64,000 nt of DNA from Panorpa germanica. Lineage: Eukaryota > Arthropoda > Insecta > Mecoptera > Panorpidae. A program made the translations under genes and the position numbers. The notes under the pieces are model-generated. The model had not been told where the DNA came from and searched no databases. It saw only the letters and a program-made list of their open reading frames with translations. The stretch lies in assembly GCA_963678705.1 (NCBI GenBank), contig OY783205.1:27085034-27149033 (forward strand), written 5' to 3'. Shown piece after piece: positions 12,601 through 27,200 of this stretch (position 1 is the stretch's first letter; the number at the start of each line of letters is the position of its first letter).

Positions 12601-15600
12601 TTAACAACTAAAATAATATATATATATACGTATATAAAAAAATATAAATATATATTTAGTCATGTGAAATGAGAAAGTTAACGAATATTTTTTTAAATAA
12701 AACTTTAAACATACGCACTTTTTAAGGTAATTTACAGCTTGTAATTGTATTGTTGTCTACATGGGAGGCAGGAGGTAGCTGTATACGTGTGTATGTGTAT
12801 ATATATACAGAGTTTGCGTTAATTAGAGTATTGTAATTAGTTTGGAGGTTACACGCTTTAATTATTAGGTTCTTCAGTTTATTTTAATAGTAAATAATTA
12901 AGAAAATTGTTATAATGAAATATCCCTTTGTTGATAAAGGTAACTATTTTGTAATTGGATGTTTCTGCATTAATTAATTTTTTAACTGCAAAGAATATAT
13001 AATACATAAACTACGTCCTCTTCTAGATTGATAACATGAGCTAACATTTTATTTGTTTAATACATTTTATACCAACCGTTCGATTTTTCTAACAATAATA
13101 AATCGCACCCTCTAAAAAATATACAGGTAAAAGTAATGGGAAAATAGGAAAAAGATTTGTTTGTCTAATTATAATATTTCAATGAAAATATTCTATAAAA
13201 ACAACCAGTTATATTTATTTAACGTTTATGTGACATAACAAAAATTATCTGCTTTTTGAAATTAAGTTTAAGTTAAGAAAAAGAAGTGCAGGTAAAAGTA
13301 GTGAGCTTTGCAATCTTACGCCAAGAACTAGATGTAAGGATTTTCAAGAATTCTTTCTCTGAACAATTGTCCGTATAAAAACTTACTGGTTTTAATAAAG
13401 AGATGGCGCGATTAATATAACGATTATTTTCTGTTAAAAACAACATTCAGTTTCGGGTAGCTAGTTTCACAAAAGTCAAGCTGCAGTTTCCGCTTCGTGT
13501 GGACGCAGAAAATAAACTAGAACTATGCAAATTAAGTATGCTTAGCATTTCCTGTATATAATTTAAGTTTTACGCATGTCCAGAGCTGGCTTAGTTTCAA
13601 TGAATGATTTTTATATAAATATTACTATAGAAAAAATATTATTATTTTAAATTTGTTCATGTTTTATGCTACATACGTATAATAAGCTTTTAATATGTAA
13701 TTTTTCTATTATCATTTTATACTTCATCAGCTATGTACAGTTTTATGTAACAATGAATGAAAAATATATCGTGTAACAAATAGAATATACATTAATTAGA
13801 ATTAGTATAATAGCAAAAATAATAGCGACAGAACTTCCCAAACTGTGTGTTGATATTAAAGGGAGGGTAAGGTTTCAACTTTTTTTTTTATTTATTTATA
13901 TTATTGCATAACATATTAAGTTTATTGTGTAAAAATTTGAAGTCGATTAGAGTAAAACTGTCGAAGATATAGAGTTTTAAGTCTTCACCTCTCTGGTCTG
14001 CTTTCGTGTACTTTGAATTTTTTTAATGCGGTTTTTCACACATAGCTTTAGGTCAAAATCTACTTGACCGATTCTTTTGAAATTTTGCACACTCTTTTTT
14101 TACATAAATGCCGAGGTAACACTGTCGAGTTTTATTTTATTTTGTAATTTTAACGTATTTTAAAATAACAAAGTTTCCGATTCTTTTCATGAAAAATCGG
14201 TATTTTGACTTTTAAGTACTGTAAAATATTGAAAAAGCAATAAAAACTCGGCAGCGTTACCTGCAGAAACTTATCAACTAATAAAATCATTTTGGTTTTT
14301 CGATTTTAGAAAATCCAGTGATGAGTTATGAGTGGTTATAATGGCTCATTTCTTGATATTTATTTATGAAAATTTCACAAAGCGTAAGTCAATCTAAGAG
14401 GATCTTATTTTATAGCTATTCTAAAAGCCATCGACAGGATATGGCAGATAGGAGGATATACAGTTTAAATTGTATTGAAAAGGGAAAGGCGTTTATGGCA
14501 AAAAAGGACTGTGGTCCTAATACGCCCTTAAAAAGTATTCTTACCAATAAAAAGTATATTTATTAAATTATAATGTCCCTTAGCTCTTCAACATATTCGA
14601 CTTAAAATTAGTCACTAATTCGGATTACATTTAACTGTTATCCTAAACAGTTAACAAATAAATCTAATAGTTATATGTAGACATTAGTCTGACCCAATCA
14701 GATTGGTCACAAAACATTTATTCTAGTATGTAGGGCACAGAGTTTTAGAAGTTTTAATAATTGTAATAAACAAACAAACATATTTAAAAACAAAATAAAA
14801 TTAAATAAATAAAATGATTACAAAACGTACCGCCAGACTGCGGTGCGGTGGTGGCAAACAAATTAATTGAAATAATAACAGGGTGACATTCGCGATGATT
14901 TTTATATTTGTTTTGTGGTTTTCTGTTACAGCATTAACCAGATTTATTTTACATATTCTATTAAGCACATACATCTTATAATAAATGTGTTAGTACTATT
15001 TTTTACCTGTTTACACATAAAATAAAACGCGTACCCTTAATTCACATGGAGTCATGAACTGTTCACAGTTTTATCCCCATTTTTTTACCCCTGTTGCATT
15101 AAGTTTATTCGCTACACCCTTCCATTATGTCCGTTTTGTTTCAATGCACCTACCTGGGGGCTGACAATTAGAGCCCCCTATGTTTTTATTATCAAACTCA
15201 TTTGGTTGGTCATAAAATCGTGGAGTAGATATATTACATATCTGGACGGGTTTTATACTTTAGAGAAATTGAAGTTACTTCTTATAAGCGTATAAGCGTA
15301 TAAGCGTACTTTTGTTAGCAATGTATATCTGGAAGATGATTTGATATGTACATCAAATTTTTATTCAACTTTCTTTTAAACTATTTTTACAATGGTAATC
15401 CTAATTGGTCAGGTAAATAATCCATATTAGTGTGAATATTGGACGTAAAAGAGGCCCAATAAATACTATAATAAATATATTTATGAAGCGAAGGAAATAT
15501 TGTAAAAACCTGTAACCTGTAACGGGAACCTGTAAAATAAAATTTGTTGAACTATTTTGTTATGTATGTAGCGGACAATTGATAAGGAAACAAAGAAATT

Positions 15601-18600
15601 TCGAGAAAATAAAATAAAGTAAACATTATTGTAGTAAAAAGTTCAAATTTTATGCGAATTATTCTGTATGAATAAGAAGAAGACATTCTAGAAATTTGCA
15701 CACTTTGACAATACTTGCTTACTCTTAAGGGTGACACAGTACTAAGAAAATTTAATTGGCTATAATGGTCGTAGATAGAGGCTCAAAAAAGTTTGCCAGT
15801 GCTTGAGCTAAAGAGTCCAATTACTTTAAAACATTATTATAGTTCAAATTACGAGAGTTCGGCGGCTACTCATACTTAAAACAAGTTGTGGGGTATAAAC
15901 TGCCGATATAACTAAAAAGCACTGACTCACTTATTTTTCTATAATATATATAGAAACGAATAAGATAAAATTCATTATCGTATTATAGATTTATCCTAAC
16001 TATCGTGGTTTGAATTATATTTGTTAATATAGAATTTTATTTCAAATTTTATTTCAAATATAAAAGCTTTTTAAAACATCCACTCCAGTGAAGTTTTATA
16101 TCTTCCATGACAAAACAGTAGTAAGTAGCCTCTCCCAAATGTTAGGGCGACCTGAGTAGCAGGGTTCACCGTCACAGCGCGGGGTGAAGGGTTATTGTCG
16201 CGTTTCCCCCACCCCATGACAGTCCCAGACGTGCTCCTGCTTGCGGCAACATTTGTTTGATTGGAACAGATGTTCTTTTTATATATTAAGCAAGTACATA
16301 TTTTTGTTTTGAACAGAAAACAGAATTTTGTTATGGTTGGTAACCATCAAGGTTTTTTTAACAAATAAGGTTATTTAATTTGATTAATATACAGGATATT
16401 TAAAGTATCTTATTATAATTAGACGTAGTACTTTGGATTATGATAGATGGCATTACTACCTTCATTTTTAGTGTCTCGTTCTTGTACTAGGTGCCTTTAT
16501 TCAACGATCTGCAAGCCAAATAATGACCCAAACATGCACTGTACTTGTTTAACTAGTTTTGGGGGTAATTTTTAGGTTGTCCACCTTACACAATTTGGCT
16601 TAGGGCCTTTATTACTCAATCAAAAGTATATTTAGCGATTTTATAGTATTTGTAATGGTTCCAAAATATCTTTCATTCATTTAATTAATAGTAATGTATG
16701 TTTTTATTCATTAAAACCGGGTAATTTTAATTTTGAAATATTTTTATGACGTAAAAATATTTTTATTATTACAAGTAACATACAAAGTTGCTTATTTTAG
16801 ACTTAAAATTAATTTCGAAGCTAAATTAAGTTGTATATTTATATAACAATTTAAAACGCCATTTATTTAAGAAGAAATATAACTTATCAAAAATGATCTG
16901 CAGAAAAACAAATGCTGTTAAGTCCATTTTTTATACTTTTTGATTTTTGTAAATTTTAATTGAATAAATAATATTATTTTTACGTATTTAAGGATTCAAT
17001 CTTTCTTTTTATAGCTTCTGAATATGATTATGTTCTCAAATATATTAAACAATATTAATTTTCTCGATTTTTTTTTGACTTAAACTGGGCGGCTCATCTT
17101 TATATATAAAAATTTAGCCTGCTCGCAAAACTCGAAAAGTATTTGGTCGATTCTTATCAGTTAATCATCGTCTGTGTTTGTGTATGTGTCTTTTATTTAC
17201 ATTCCAATTCATTTTATATGAGACTGATCCACAACGGATCTTTCGCTAGTATCATAGAGTACCTTTCCTTTTATTTCCACAATAACTAAGATCACCTCTT
17301 CTTTAGTAACTACTATTTTAAGACAATCTACATATAAAATTAGTAACACAAATTATTTGCGTTAGTTTTCCATTACTGTTGTAATAAAAAAAAACAAGGA
17401 AAAATATTAAGAGATTTGAATACAAGATTTCGAGATTAATTTCGGTCTTCAAACGTCATAAATTATTAATCTTCAAAAACATATCAGCATCAATAGATAA
17501 ATTATTAGGAGATTAATTTAATCCAACATGGACGGCATAGTTGCCGAGGATGCCACACTGCTGTGTCTTGGAGTTTGATCCCCGCTTGTAAACATTTTGG
17601 AGTAAATTCTATTACTTTTCATGAGTTTTTTTGTCATGAACGCGTTTGTTTTCTATTCAGTCGTTCATAGGGAATGTCTCTTTTATGAATCATGCTTAGA
17701 AATGAATGGATATTTATTAAACGCAGAAAATATAACGCTAATTCTACATAAGTTTAGTTAATATAAGGCCCCTTAAAGCTCTATGCTTGGAGAGGCCCCT
17801 ACACACGCTCCATGGACACCACTGCCTTTATTTACTTTACATAATAGTATTGTACTAGTTCCTATATGAAAAATATTAAAATATTTATTTATTCAATTAA
17901 TAAATGAGAGAAATATATCATATCCTCGATAATTAAATAAATCTAAATTTTAGCAACAATTTTTTATGAAATAATATTTATTTGCGCATAGATTATAGTA
18001 AACGGGCGAGCCGGTAAATGCAAACAGATCATGCCATGACGCTTTGTAATATATTTAGCGTTAATATCCCGATATATTAAATTAATTCATTTGTATTGGA
18101 TATCAGCTGTTAGTATTGTACCAGTGGAAATTGAAATGGAATTACCAAATAAACTAGAAATAAATGCTAAATGATAATATCAATGGAATTATGAAAAAAA
18201 TTGAAGGCCAATCTCGTTATTAGTCATTACAGTGATGTATATAAAGGTACAGTCGGTATTTAGTTTCAGTATTTATAATAATAACAAGTTAAATTGAGAT
18301 ATATATCATTATAGCCACGGATATACGAAAATATGATAAATTTTTTACTAAATTTAAACCGTTGTTAAAAAAGAAGCATATTTTCGATAATGTTTTTTGA
18401 CGACACAGTTAATATATAATTATTTCTATAATTACTACATTATAAAATAACATTTGAGGAATACTTTGTGAAATTTTCGTAAATAAATATTAAGAAATGA
18501 GGCATTGACAGCGAATCTCCGCAGACGTCACAAAAAAAAGTAACATTGCTGTGTCAGTGTGTCACTCATAACTCATCACTGAATTTTCTAAAAACGAAAA

Positions 18601-21203
18601 ACCAAAACGATTTCATTAGTTGATAAGTTTCTGCAGGTAACGATGTCGAGTTTTTCTTTTTTTTAAATTCTTTTAAAAATCGACAACGTTACCTCGGCAT
18701 TTATGTAAAGAAAGAGTGTGCAAAATTTCAGAAGCATCGGTCCAGTAGATTTTGAGCTAGAGAGGGCACCGATTCTGAAAAAGCTATGTGTGAGAAACCG
18801 CATTTAAAAGTTTCAAAGTAACACGAAAGCAGAGACATGAAGACTTAAAACTCTATATCTCCGACAGTTTTACTCCAATCGACTTCAAATTTTTACACAA
18901 TAAACTTAATATGTTGTACAATAATATAAATAAATTTAAAAAGTTGGAACCCCACCTTAAAATAGTGTCCACCAGAATGTTTATACAATACGAAACTGCG
19001 TACTGCACTAGTCACGAGTACCGGCTGGGGCATTTACAATTTATATTTAACGAATGAAGCCGTGTTTCCAAAGTTGGACAGTAAATAACTTAGAAACTAT
19101 GTAAATTGAATACGGTACACGAATTTTTAATTTATTGATATAGTGTATAGTAGATACAGCCTCTCTAAAAGGGAATACAGTAGCGGAACATAATGAAACG
19201 AATTTTGAAAGTGCCAATTTCAAATTCAATTTAAAACTAACAATTTTTTATATGAGTAATGCATATAACACACCACATAAAATTGTTTGGTGCAAAATAA
19301 ATTCGCAGACTTAAAAAAATTAACAGTATTTAATGGGCTACTGTAATTTTGAGATCCATAAATAAAGAAGCTCGTAAAAGAAGCACTGTTAAAAATAATT
19401 ACAGATAGATAACTAATTATATTTGGGATTTCAATTTATAAGAAAGAATTGTTACACTCAAAGTTTTTTTGAAAATTGAATGAACTTTTTAAATATTTCA
19501 TTTTTAGATAAATATAAGAATTATGTTGCTATGGGCAACAATCTGTTCATTCTTTTAGAAATATTAAAGCTGGAATAATTTGACAGTGTATGGTGTTAGA
19601 ACACGGGTTATGTTGATCCCAGTTTAAGCCCAGACGCAAGTGATTTGATAGTCTCAAGAATTCAGTAGCCCAAAGCAAAAAAATATGTTGGGTACACTCC
19701 TAAAAGGAAGTCTAAAACTGAGTCAAATATCTGGATAACTTAAAAGTCTTGGCGGTCCTGGTTTAGCAAGCTCCAGAGTCCAGTAGCCAAACGGGAGTGT
19801 CTGAAAGGTAACAAGTCGGGATGTGGGATGGACAAGAGAAGATCAAACGTACGATGGTTGGTATTAAATTGGGAACGATAGGAGGAGAACATCGAGAAAA
19901 TACATAAACACAGGTATTAGCAAGGTGAGGGGGAAGGTGCAATAGCTGACGTACTGGAATCAATGTAAAATTGTAAGATCAACAAAAACTTGAAAGAAGA
20001 TTCAAAATATTTGTGACATTAAAGCTATGGACCGGTGCGAATTATAATGCGTTTGGAAGAGAGTTATAAAAACTTGGCTTTAGTTGGATTTCACATTCAT
20101 TTAAGCGCGTCTTAGGGCCTTATTCTGTTAAGTATTTCCACCGGTTAAACAATTTCATCGCTGTAAAATGACGTCACAAAAGCGATGATTTTTTATTTGG
20201 TATTCTGTAAGAAATTTCCATCGATTTTATTTTTGTCGCTGGAAAAAAACCGACCAAATTATAAGGTCGCCTTCAGTAAAATAAGTATTTTTGTAAAAAT
20301 AAGATCGATTTTTTTGAAAACTTACACAATAAGGTCCTTAAAGTCTAACAGAAGTATAATGAACTAAAAGTCTATCATTGTCTCTTACTTTCCATGAGAT
20401 ACAAGAAGATTTCAATGACCTATATGATTTTTAATAGAACCAATAGAATAGTTCAAGTTACAATAGTTTTATTGACGAAACAATGGAAAAATTTGAATTT
20501 CGTGTGTTGATAGAGCATAGCTTTTTAATGCGAAAGCAATTATCATATTAGAATTTATAAAATGCTATCTAGAAGTTTGAGAGTCTTTAAATAGGCTCCA
20601 CGTTTGAGAATCTTCAATTAAGATAAATAACATAATACAAACAGATTCTTATTAACGATAATTAAATATAAATAATAAAATAAGATTAGGATTAACAAGC
20701 TAATTCAATGATAAACACAATAACTGATAATCAACGGGTAAATTGGTAAACACCTAGCACAAACGAGACCACTAATCTATTGAGTACGTTGGTTATATCT
20801 TATATTAATTATATATTTAATTACTGGCATGAAGTAAGATTATATTTAATTTATAAATCAAAATTCGACATCAAAGTAATTCTAGCGACCGTTTAAACAG
20901 TAATCATTGTGATAAGAAAATAATTATATTAAGAGATCGTTCACAATATTTTTGTTATTGTTATTGATTAAGGTTTGTCTCACACTAGAGCATAGTACGT
21001 ACAAACGACGAGCTGTGGTATCTATTATCAGTAGGGTAGCATGTGCGATCAGAGAGCAAGCTTCTACATGAATTCTTTTTAATAGAATAGTTTTTGCCAT
21101 TTGGCACTACATTCTTGTGCCTTAATTTATTTATTTACATGTCATTGTGGTTAATTCAATGTTGATCCTTATTAAATCTAAACATTCTCACTCTTTCCAA
21201 ACG

Positions 21204-21282
<79 letters not shown>

Positions 21283-24200
21283 AAAATTATCCCTATAAAA
21301 ATAAAAACAAAACTGCTTCGCTCCTCTTGCTACTTTCCCTCCTTTTTCTACTCTGTCATTTATTCTCTTTCCTCGTTCTTTTTCTCTATTTCCGTCAACC
21401 ACTTCTTTCCTTCACTGCCTCCTTTAATAACTGCCCAATATACTTTTCGCTTATTACCTTTTTCTCACATAAAAACTTGTGCTCCAATGTTTCTATCTCT
21501 GTTCCGCACACCTTCGCTATTTGCCCAGTATCTATTTCCTTTCTCCTCGTTTTCCAATCATCATCTGGCAATCCTTCTCATGTTTTTTGTGTCTTTTTCT
21601 CTTAAGTATTGTGGTATTTCTCTCTCACAAATCCTTTTATATCTTTTGTTGTAATTGCTCTTCTCAATTTTTTCCATTCTTTCCTGTTTTATTATTTATT
21701 ACACTATAATACTACAATATACTTATATCGATTTATCGCGCTGATCTTAATTTTCTATATTTATCAATCTGTTCCAGTTTTATCAATTATCATCGTTTGT
21801 TTCCAATATCCTCGTTCTCTATTTCTTCTTTCTTTCTCCTATTTTTGGCTTCGTCCCCTTCCTTACTCGAATTGGACATGATTTTCTCTTCCAATTATTA
21901 TTTTTTTCTGTTTCCCGTAACTCAACCTCCGTTAACCGCGTTTTTTTTGTTTTCACCAAACTTTCTGCTCCGTTACATTTTCCTTCCTTTGTTGGACTTT
22001 TTATGTACCAGCACCTCTTTATCCGTTATTAATTCTACTCACACTTTTGGGTAATTGAAGTGACGTAAATTTGGCATTACCTTTTTCCATCATTGCCGCC
22101 CATTTTTTACAAACATTTTTACGGTCAAATCCTCTCCATCCTCATTCCCTTTTCGTACTTTTAAGTAAATTTTTGTCCGTGAATTATTTAGATAAAATTG
22201 GCAATCAAAATAGACACATATAATGACTTCTGTGTCTTTATAATTATCAACACTAAAATTCTAATTTATCCTACTCATAAACAGCAATTGAAATCTGTTT
22301 TATTGTTAATACATAGGAATTTTATATCATTGTCTCTTTTTAACTAATCGTATTTTACATACTGCTATCTTATTTCATTTGTTAAACATCTCTAATAATT
22401 GAAATGATTTGATGTGTCTGTTTTAATAACGCGACTGCCAGCCGTAAAGTGGTGTGGCGTTCCACGGGTTAATCCTTCAACTTTGACCGCGGCTTATTAA
22501 TTGTCGTCACATTCGTAAGAAGAATTATTTCTAAGACATATATGTCATTGCATATATAATTGTTGGCAACCTACATAACCATGTAGGCTTGTTAAATAAT
22601 ACGTAGTGCAAAAATATGAAACCATTAAAGATAAATCAAAATCATTTTATAAAACTATGATATCATTTAAATATCGATGTTTTTAAAATACGAAACTTCA
22701 AAAATAGCTTGCAATAAAATTTAAATTTTAAGCTTTAATTGAATGAATACATGCCAAGAAAAGTATTGATTAACTATAATTGTTTATACTTATTGTTTTA
22801 TTAAACAACCTAGCGTAATAACTATATTTATCGATAGCTAGTTATCGTGATCGCTTCCTTTGATTCGCGTGCTTTAACTTAATGCATCGATAGCTAATAC
22901 TGAATGAAAATCAAACGTTCAAGTAATAAGACATTTCACGTTCCATTTGTGTTAACGGTTGCAATGTAATCTGGTAACACTATTTCCTACTGCGTGCGTG
23001 AGTAAGGAATGTTGCAAATAAACGCACGTGTTTTTCATTATTGATATATTGGTATATTCCACAAATAGTGCTGTCACAAATATTACATTAAATGTATTTT
23101 CGATATAACTTTTTAAAACAGTTTGATATTACATCTTCAACAGAATGAAGAAGGTTTCTAATTTCTTTGTTTACGATCTTGAAGACCCTATGAATTAACA
23201 CCGTTAATTTTGTGACGTAGAACTGTATTTTTAAACGTCTGGATACTTTTGATGTTGTACAACTTAAATAAATACTTTTGTCAACATAATTTTATCGCGT
23301 TTAAGTATTATCCCAGTAAACAATTTAGTGAAGTGTCCTGTTTTGTAACGTTTCTGTCACTATTGCACTTCAATTATAGTTCGCATCATTTTTAGCCGAT
23401 AAAATAGATATTACTTAGGAACAACTGTGAGAAACTGAACTGTAAATGAACTCTTTCATGACAAAAAAATCATACGCAAATGTTTACTGAGGTCATTGCC
23501 GTCCTATTAGTCAATACAGTTTCGTTCACCGTATTCCAAGTTCTTTCCTTTTTTTCTGTTAACATCCCAGTAAACAATTTGGTGAAATGAACAAAGAAAG
23601 TCTAAAAAACTTTATTGACTTTATCTGAGTTGTTTATGAATCTAAATTAATCTCTTTATTTTGAATATGAATTACAAATATTTAGAAATGTATATATTTG
23701 TTTTAAGTGTTAATTAGTATCAAATGTGGTGACTTAAATTCTATCGCTTTACAAGTTACATAACAATAACTCTACTATAGTTTGCGTTTTAACTTTTTTA
23801 TCGCCTGGATTCGGAAAGTGGTTTCACCATTTGTAGCCCATAACAGAAGCGTTCATATGAGCCGGACAGCAAGCGCTTTCATGATAATAGTTCATAGAGT
23901 TGAATAAATATGATTTCGAATGGACTAGAAATTCTTTACTGAGCATCACTAGATATAGTATTTTGTTGAGATAACTAAGTTTTAATTATTTCTTGTAGTT
24001 CTCTTTATATTAATCTAATAAAATAATCGTAGTTCGACTTTAAACATTTTGTGAGACAATTTTTATAGTTTGCACAACACTATAAAGTAGATTTCAATAA
24101 TCACAAACAATTGATGACATCTTGTAGATATTTTTGGACCATGAATTAATATTATTTTAATAAATCTATCGCTCACATCCAATTACAAATACATGCGCGT

Positions 24201-27200
24201 TTTCTGCTGTTGTCGCCTATTTGCGATCTCTCTGAGATTGCGTTCCGCGATGCGATAGAGACAGAATTGTCATCTTGATCATTTGGATTGGATGCTTGAT
24301 ACTGGAGCAGGGGACGAGATGAGATGATGATGCTAGGAGTCGTACAATTATATTTGTGATCGCGTACGAGTATAATGTATTTCATACGTTGTTAAAGTTT
24401 GGAATTCATAAACATATGTTTTAAATTTGACCTCATTTAACCTAGATTAAGGAAACTATTCGTCCAACATATTATGACCATTATTATCTATAAATATATT
24501 AATACAAGTACTGGTATATCTTTCATATGTGAGAGATATCATCATGCTTTATTGAATGATAATAATATTTTTAATAATTTATAACAGAGTACGTAAGATT
24601 TGCTTCCGTGTTTTTTAAAACACTAACAATTTACTAGCTTATAGAAAATTATGATTTAAAGTTGCAATAAAACGATATTCTCTTAATCATAATTTTATTT
24701 GTTATATATTAAATCAACCCGACGAGTTTTATCCGACATTTCGAATAGAAATTGGTCAATGGTCATGTCATGTTATTTCAGCAAGACCCGGTGATCTTCG
24801 GTCCCATGCAGTGCACGGATTTACCCCAAATTCTTCATATAGTTTGCACTGAGCATCTTCCGTCTCACGCGCTATGCGATGTATCTCATTTTCCATAGTA
24901 GTTATATTGAGTAAGAATAAAATCAATATGTAATTGGGGTATCATATGATATTTTGTGATTCCTTCTCTTTTTCAAGTTATAAATATTTGGTAGTGCAGC
25001 GCACGAGTGCACTTAAGGTGGTTAAGGTTTAAGCCAGTGGCGTAGCAAGGTAATCAAGGGCCCCGGTGCAAAATAAAATCTATGCCCATAACTAAACTGA
25101 ACGCGCGATAACTAGAATGCGTACCTCTGCCTGAGAGAATTACGTAATAGATTTAGACCCTTGCCTGGTTCATGCTTCCCCCCTCCCTCATGTTTAGTGA
25201 TAAATTTGTACACAAGTGCGTATGAAATACACTCTCAATAAAAAAAATTCATTCCTATTTAGAATTGTTGTTATTGTTTAAGTTTTTGTTATAAAAGTTT
25301 TGTATGCATTGTCATAAAAGTTCGAGGGGCCCCTGACCTTGGGGGCCCCGGTGCACTGCACCGACTCGCCCATACCTAGCTACGCCAGTGGTTTAAGCAT
25401 AATACGTCACAAAGTAATCGAGTAATAATTAATCAAAAGCAGATAAACGAAAATTAAATGGCGATTTGAACAAAGATTCAAAACCCTTGGATTACCCAAA
25501 GTTACTTATAACTTTGAATAAATTTTAAGTATTGAATTAAATAACTAAAACATATTTATTTATTACAGACACAAGCTTTAGCTCTCACAAGAACTAAATC
25601 ACCACCGGCTCATAATCAAGTCATCAAATCAGAATGCCACGGTCTTCGTGATGGGTTAGAACGTCCTAGTTCGCCAATTACATCACATATTAATCCAGGG
25701 TCGGATCGGCCACCCAATCAGACACCTCCATGCATTAGTGTCAGAAATCATGAACCCCCTAGCCCGAATAAAGAAGGATTTGATGTTTCAAAATCAACAA
25801 GTGGTAAGTTTCTTTCGAAATTTATTTTTCTTTAATATACTTGATGCTTACGTCAGACTACTGTCTTCGGACGAGAATTATAGTTTCTGGGCTTGATTGT
25901 AATCAAATCAAATTGATTATGTACATACATAACCGTACACTTCAGAAGTCACTGTGATTATGTGCATTTTCTGATTTTTATAAATTTTAATGAAATAAAC
26001 ACTTTTTTAATTAGTTTTAAAAGATACGAAGATGAAAAGGTACGAAGTGTTTTAAATAAGCCAATACCTTTATCTCAGCCCGTTCTATCATTCTGACCGT
26101 TCATATTTCATGAGCATATAATGTAAGTGTTAACAATTTGTTTCTAAATTGTACACAATTCAAAAGCGTTGTTGCATCAAATAAAAATAAAATATATAAA
26201 AAAAGCAATGACAATAAAACTGATAAACCAATTATTTTTCAATTCATAAAACATATTTAACTGATTTTTAAAAATGCATTTTACACCTGCTGTACAGATT
26301 ATTTTTTATTTATATATAATATATATATTTCGGAGAATAATAATGCATATATTTTAAATTATTAATGCCTAAATACTAGATTCAAATATAAAAAAGTTTT
26401 TAAAACAAACAGTTTTATTTTATAAATAATATATTTTAAAAATATATATATTTTTAAATGGGCTGTCAATAATATATTTAAATACTATTATTTTTGTATT
26501 TATGTCTGTTTATATTGGTTGCATTTATGAGTTATGTGAGTATTGAATTGGACTACGATCTGCTACCCCATCCAGTATATTCTCTAGATTTAGCATCCTG
26601 CGACTATTTAGTGATTTCAAACCTGAAGAAATGGATGTGCGGTAATATATGCAAGATCTAACAAAAAGGTCATAACTGAAATCACTGAAACAAACGCCTA
26701 TTTTAAGGGGCTTGAGAAAACCTATTATTTGGAAAGAATAAAAAAATAAGAAAAGCATCGAGCTTAAAGGAGACTATGTTGATAAATAAAGCGTTTACAG
26801 AAACAGTGCCACTGAATTATCAAACTACCCGCGTAATTTAAATATATATTTAATACTAATGATACTTTTTAATGAAATTTAGTATTAAAATTTTCAAACC
26901 ACCCTGTATTTCGATTAAAATATTTAATGTAAACTCTATAATTACACGGTGACAGTTTTGGGGGCGCCCTCACATTAATTATATTAAAAATACAATATTA
27001 TACATAAATGTAATACAATAATTTGGGAAAACACAAATGGAATTATTTAAATATAATCTCTGCGGTAATATTATTGGACAAATCTATTTTTCAGATTTAA
27101 ATTGTGAGTACGCACGTAAATTGTAATTAAAATATCACATTGCTTATTCTGATTAAAGTATGGCAACTGGCTGGGCCTTTAGAAAAACTATAGAATTAGA

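Larger units (their letters stand above)
9642..25568 (+). other. dve intron 1 (15.9 kb)
   Basis: Phase-0 intron from GTTTGT to attacag. It holds a LINE tail (9875-10139), two Rep-A copies (13868-14385 and 18365-18953), a CGGCGG-type MITE (15840-16016), a Harbinger MITE (20115-20337), an AT microsatellite and old LINE copy (21207-22165), a 42-residue minus ORF (24768-24896) and a hAT MITE (25035-25390). Stretches with nothing recognisable are 10140-13867, 14386-15839, 16017-18364, 18954-20114 and 22166-24767. Within these, 16120-16260 and 24170-24380 are noticeably GC-richer and not repeat-like, so they are candidate regulatory DNA. Confidence 0.75.

Noticed and set aside
21178..21402. Minus ORF with a long Tyr-Ile repeat
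   Set aside because: The repeat is translation of the (AT)n microsatellite and the rest is LINE 3' sequence.
21327..22054. Several overlapping Phe/Ser-rich ORFs on the plus strand
   Set aside because: They are antisense to a purine-rich LINE relic; the compositional bias opens frames by lack of purine-rich stops.
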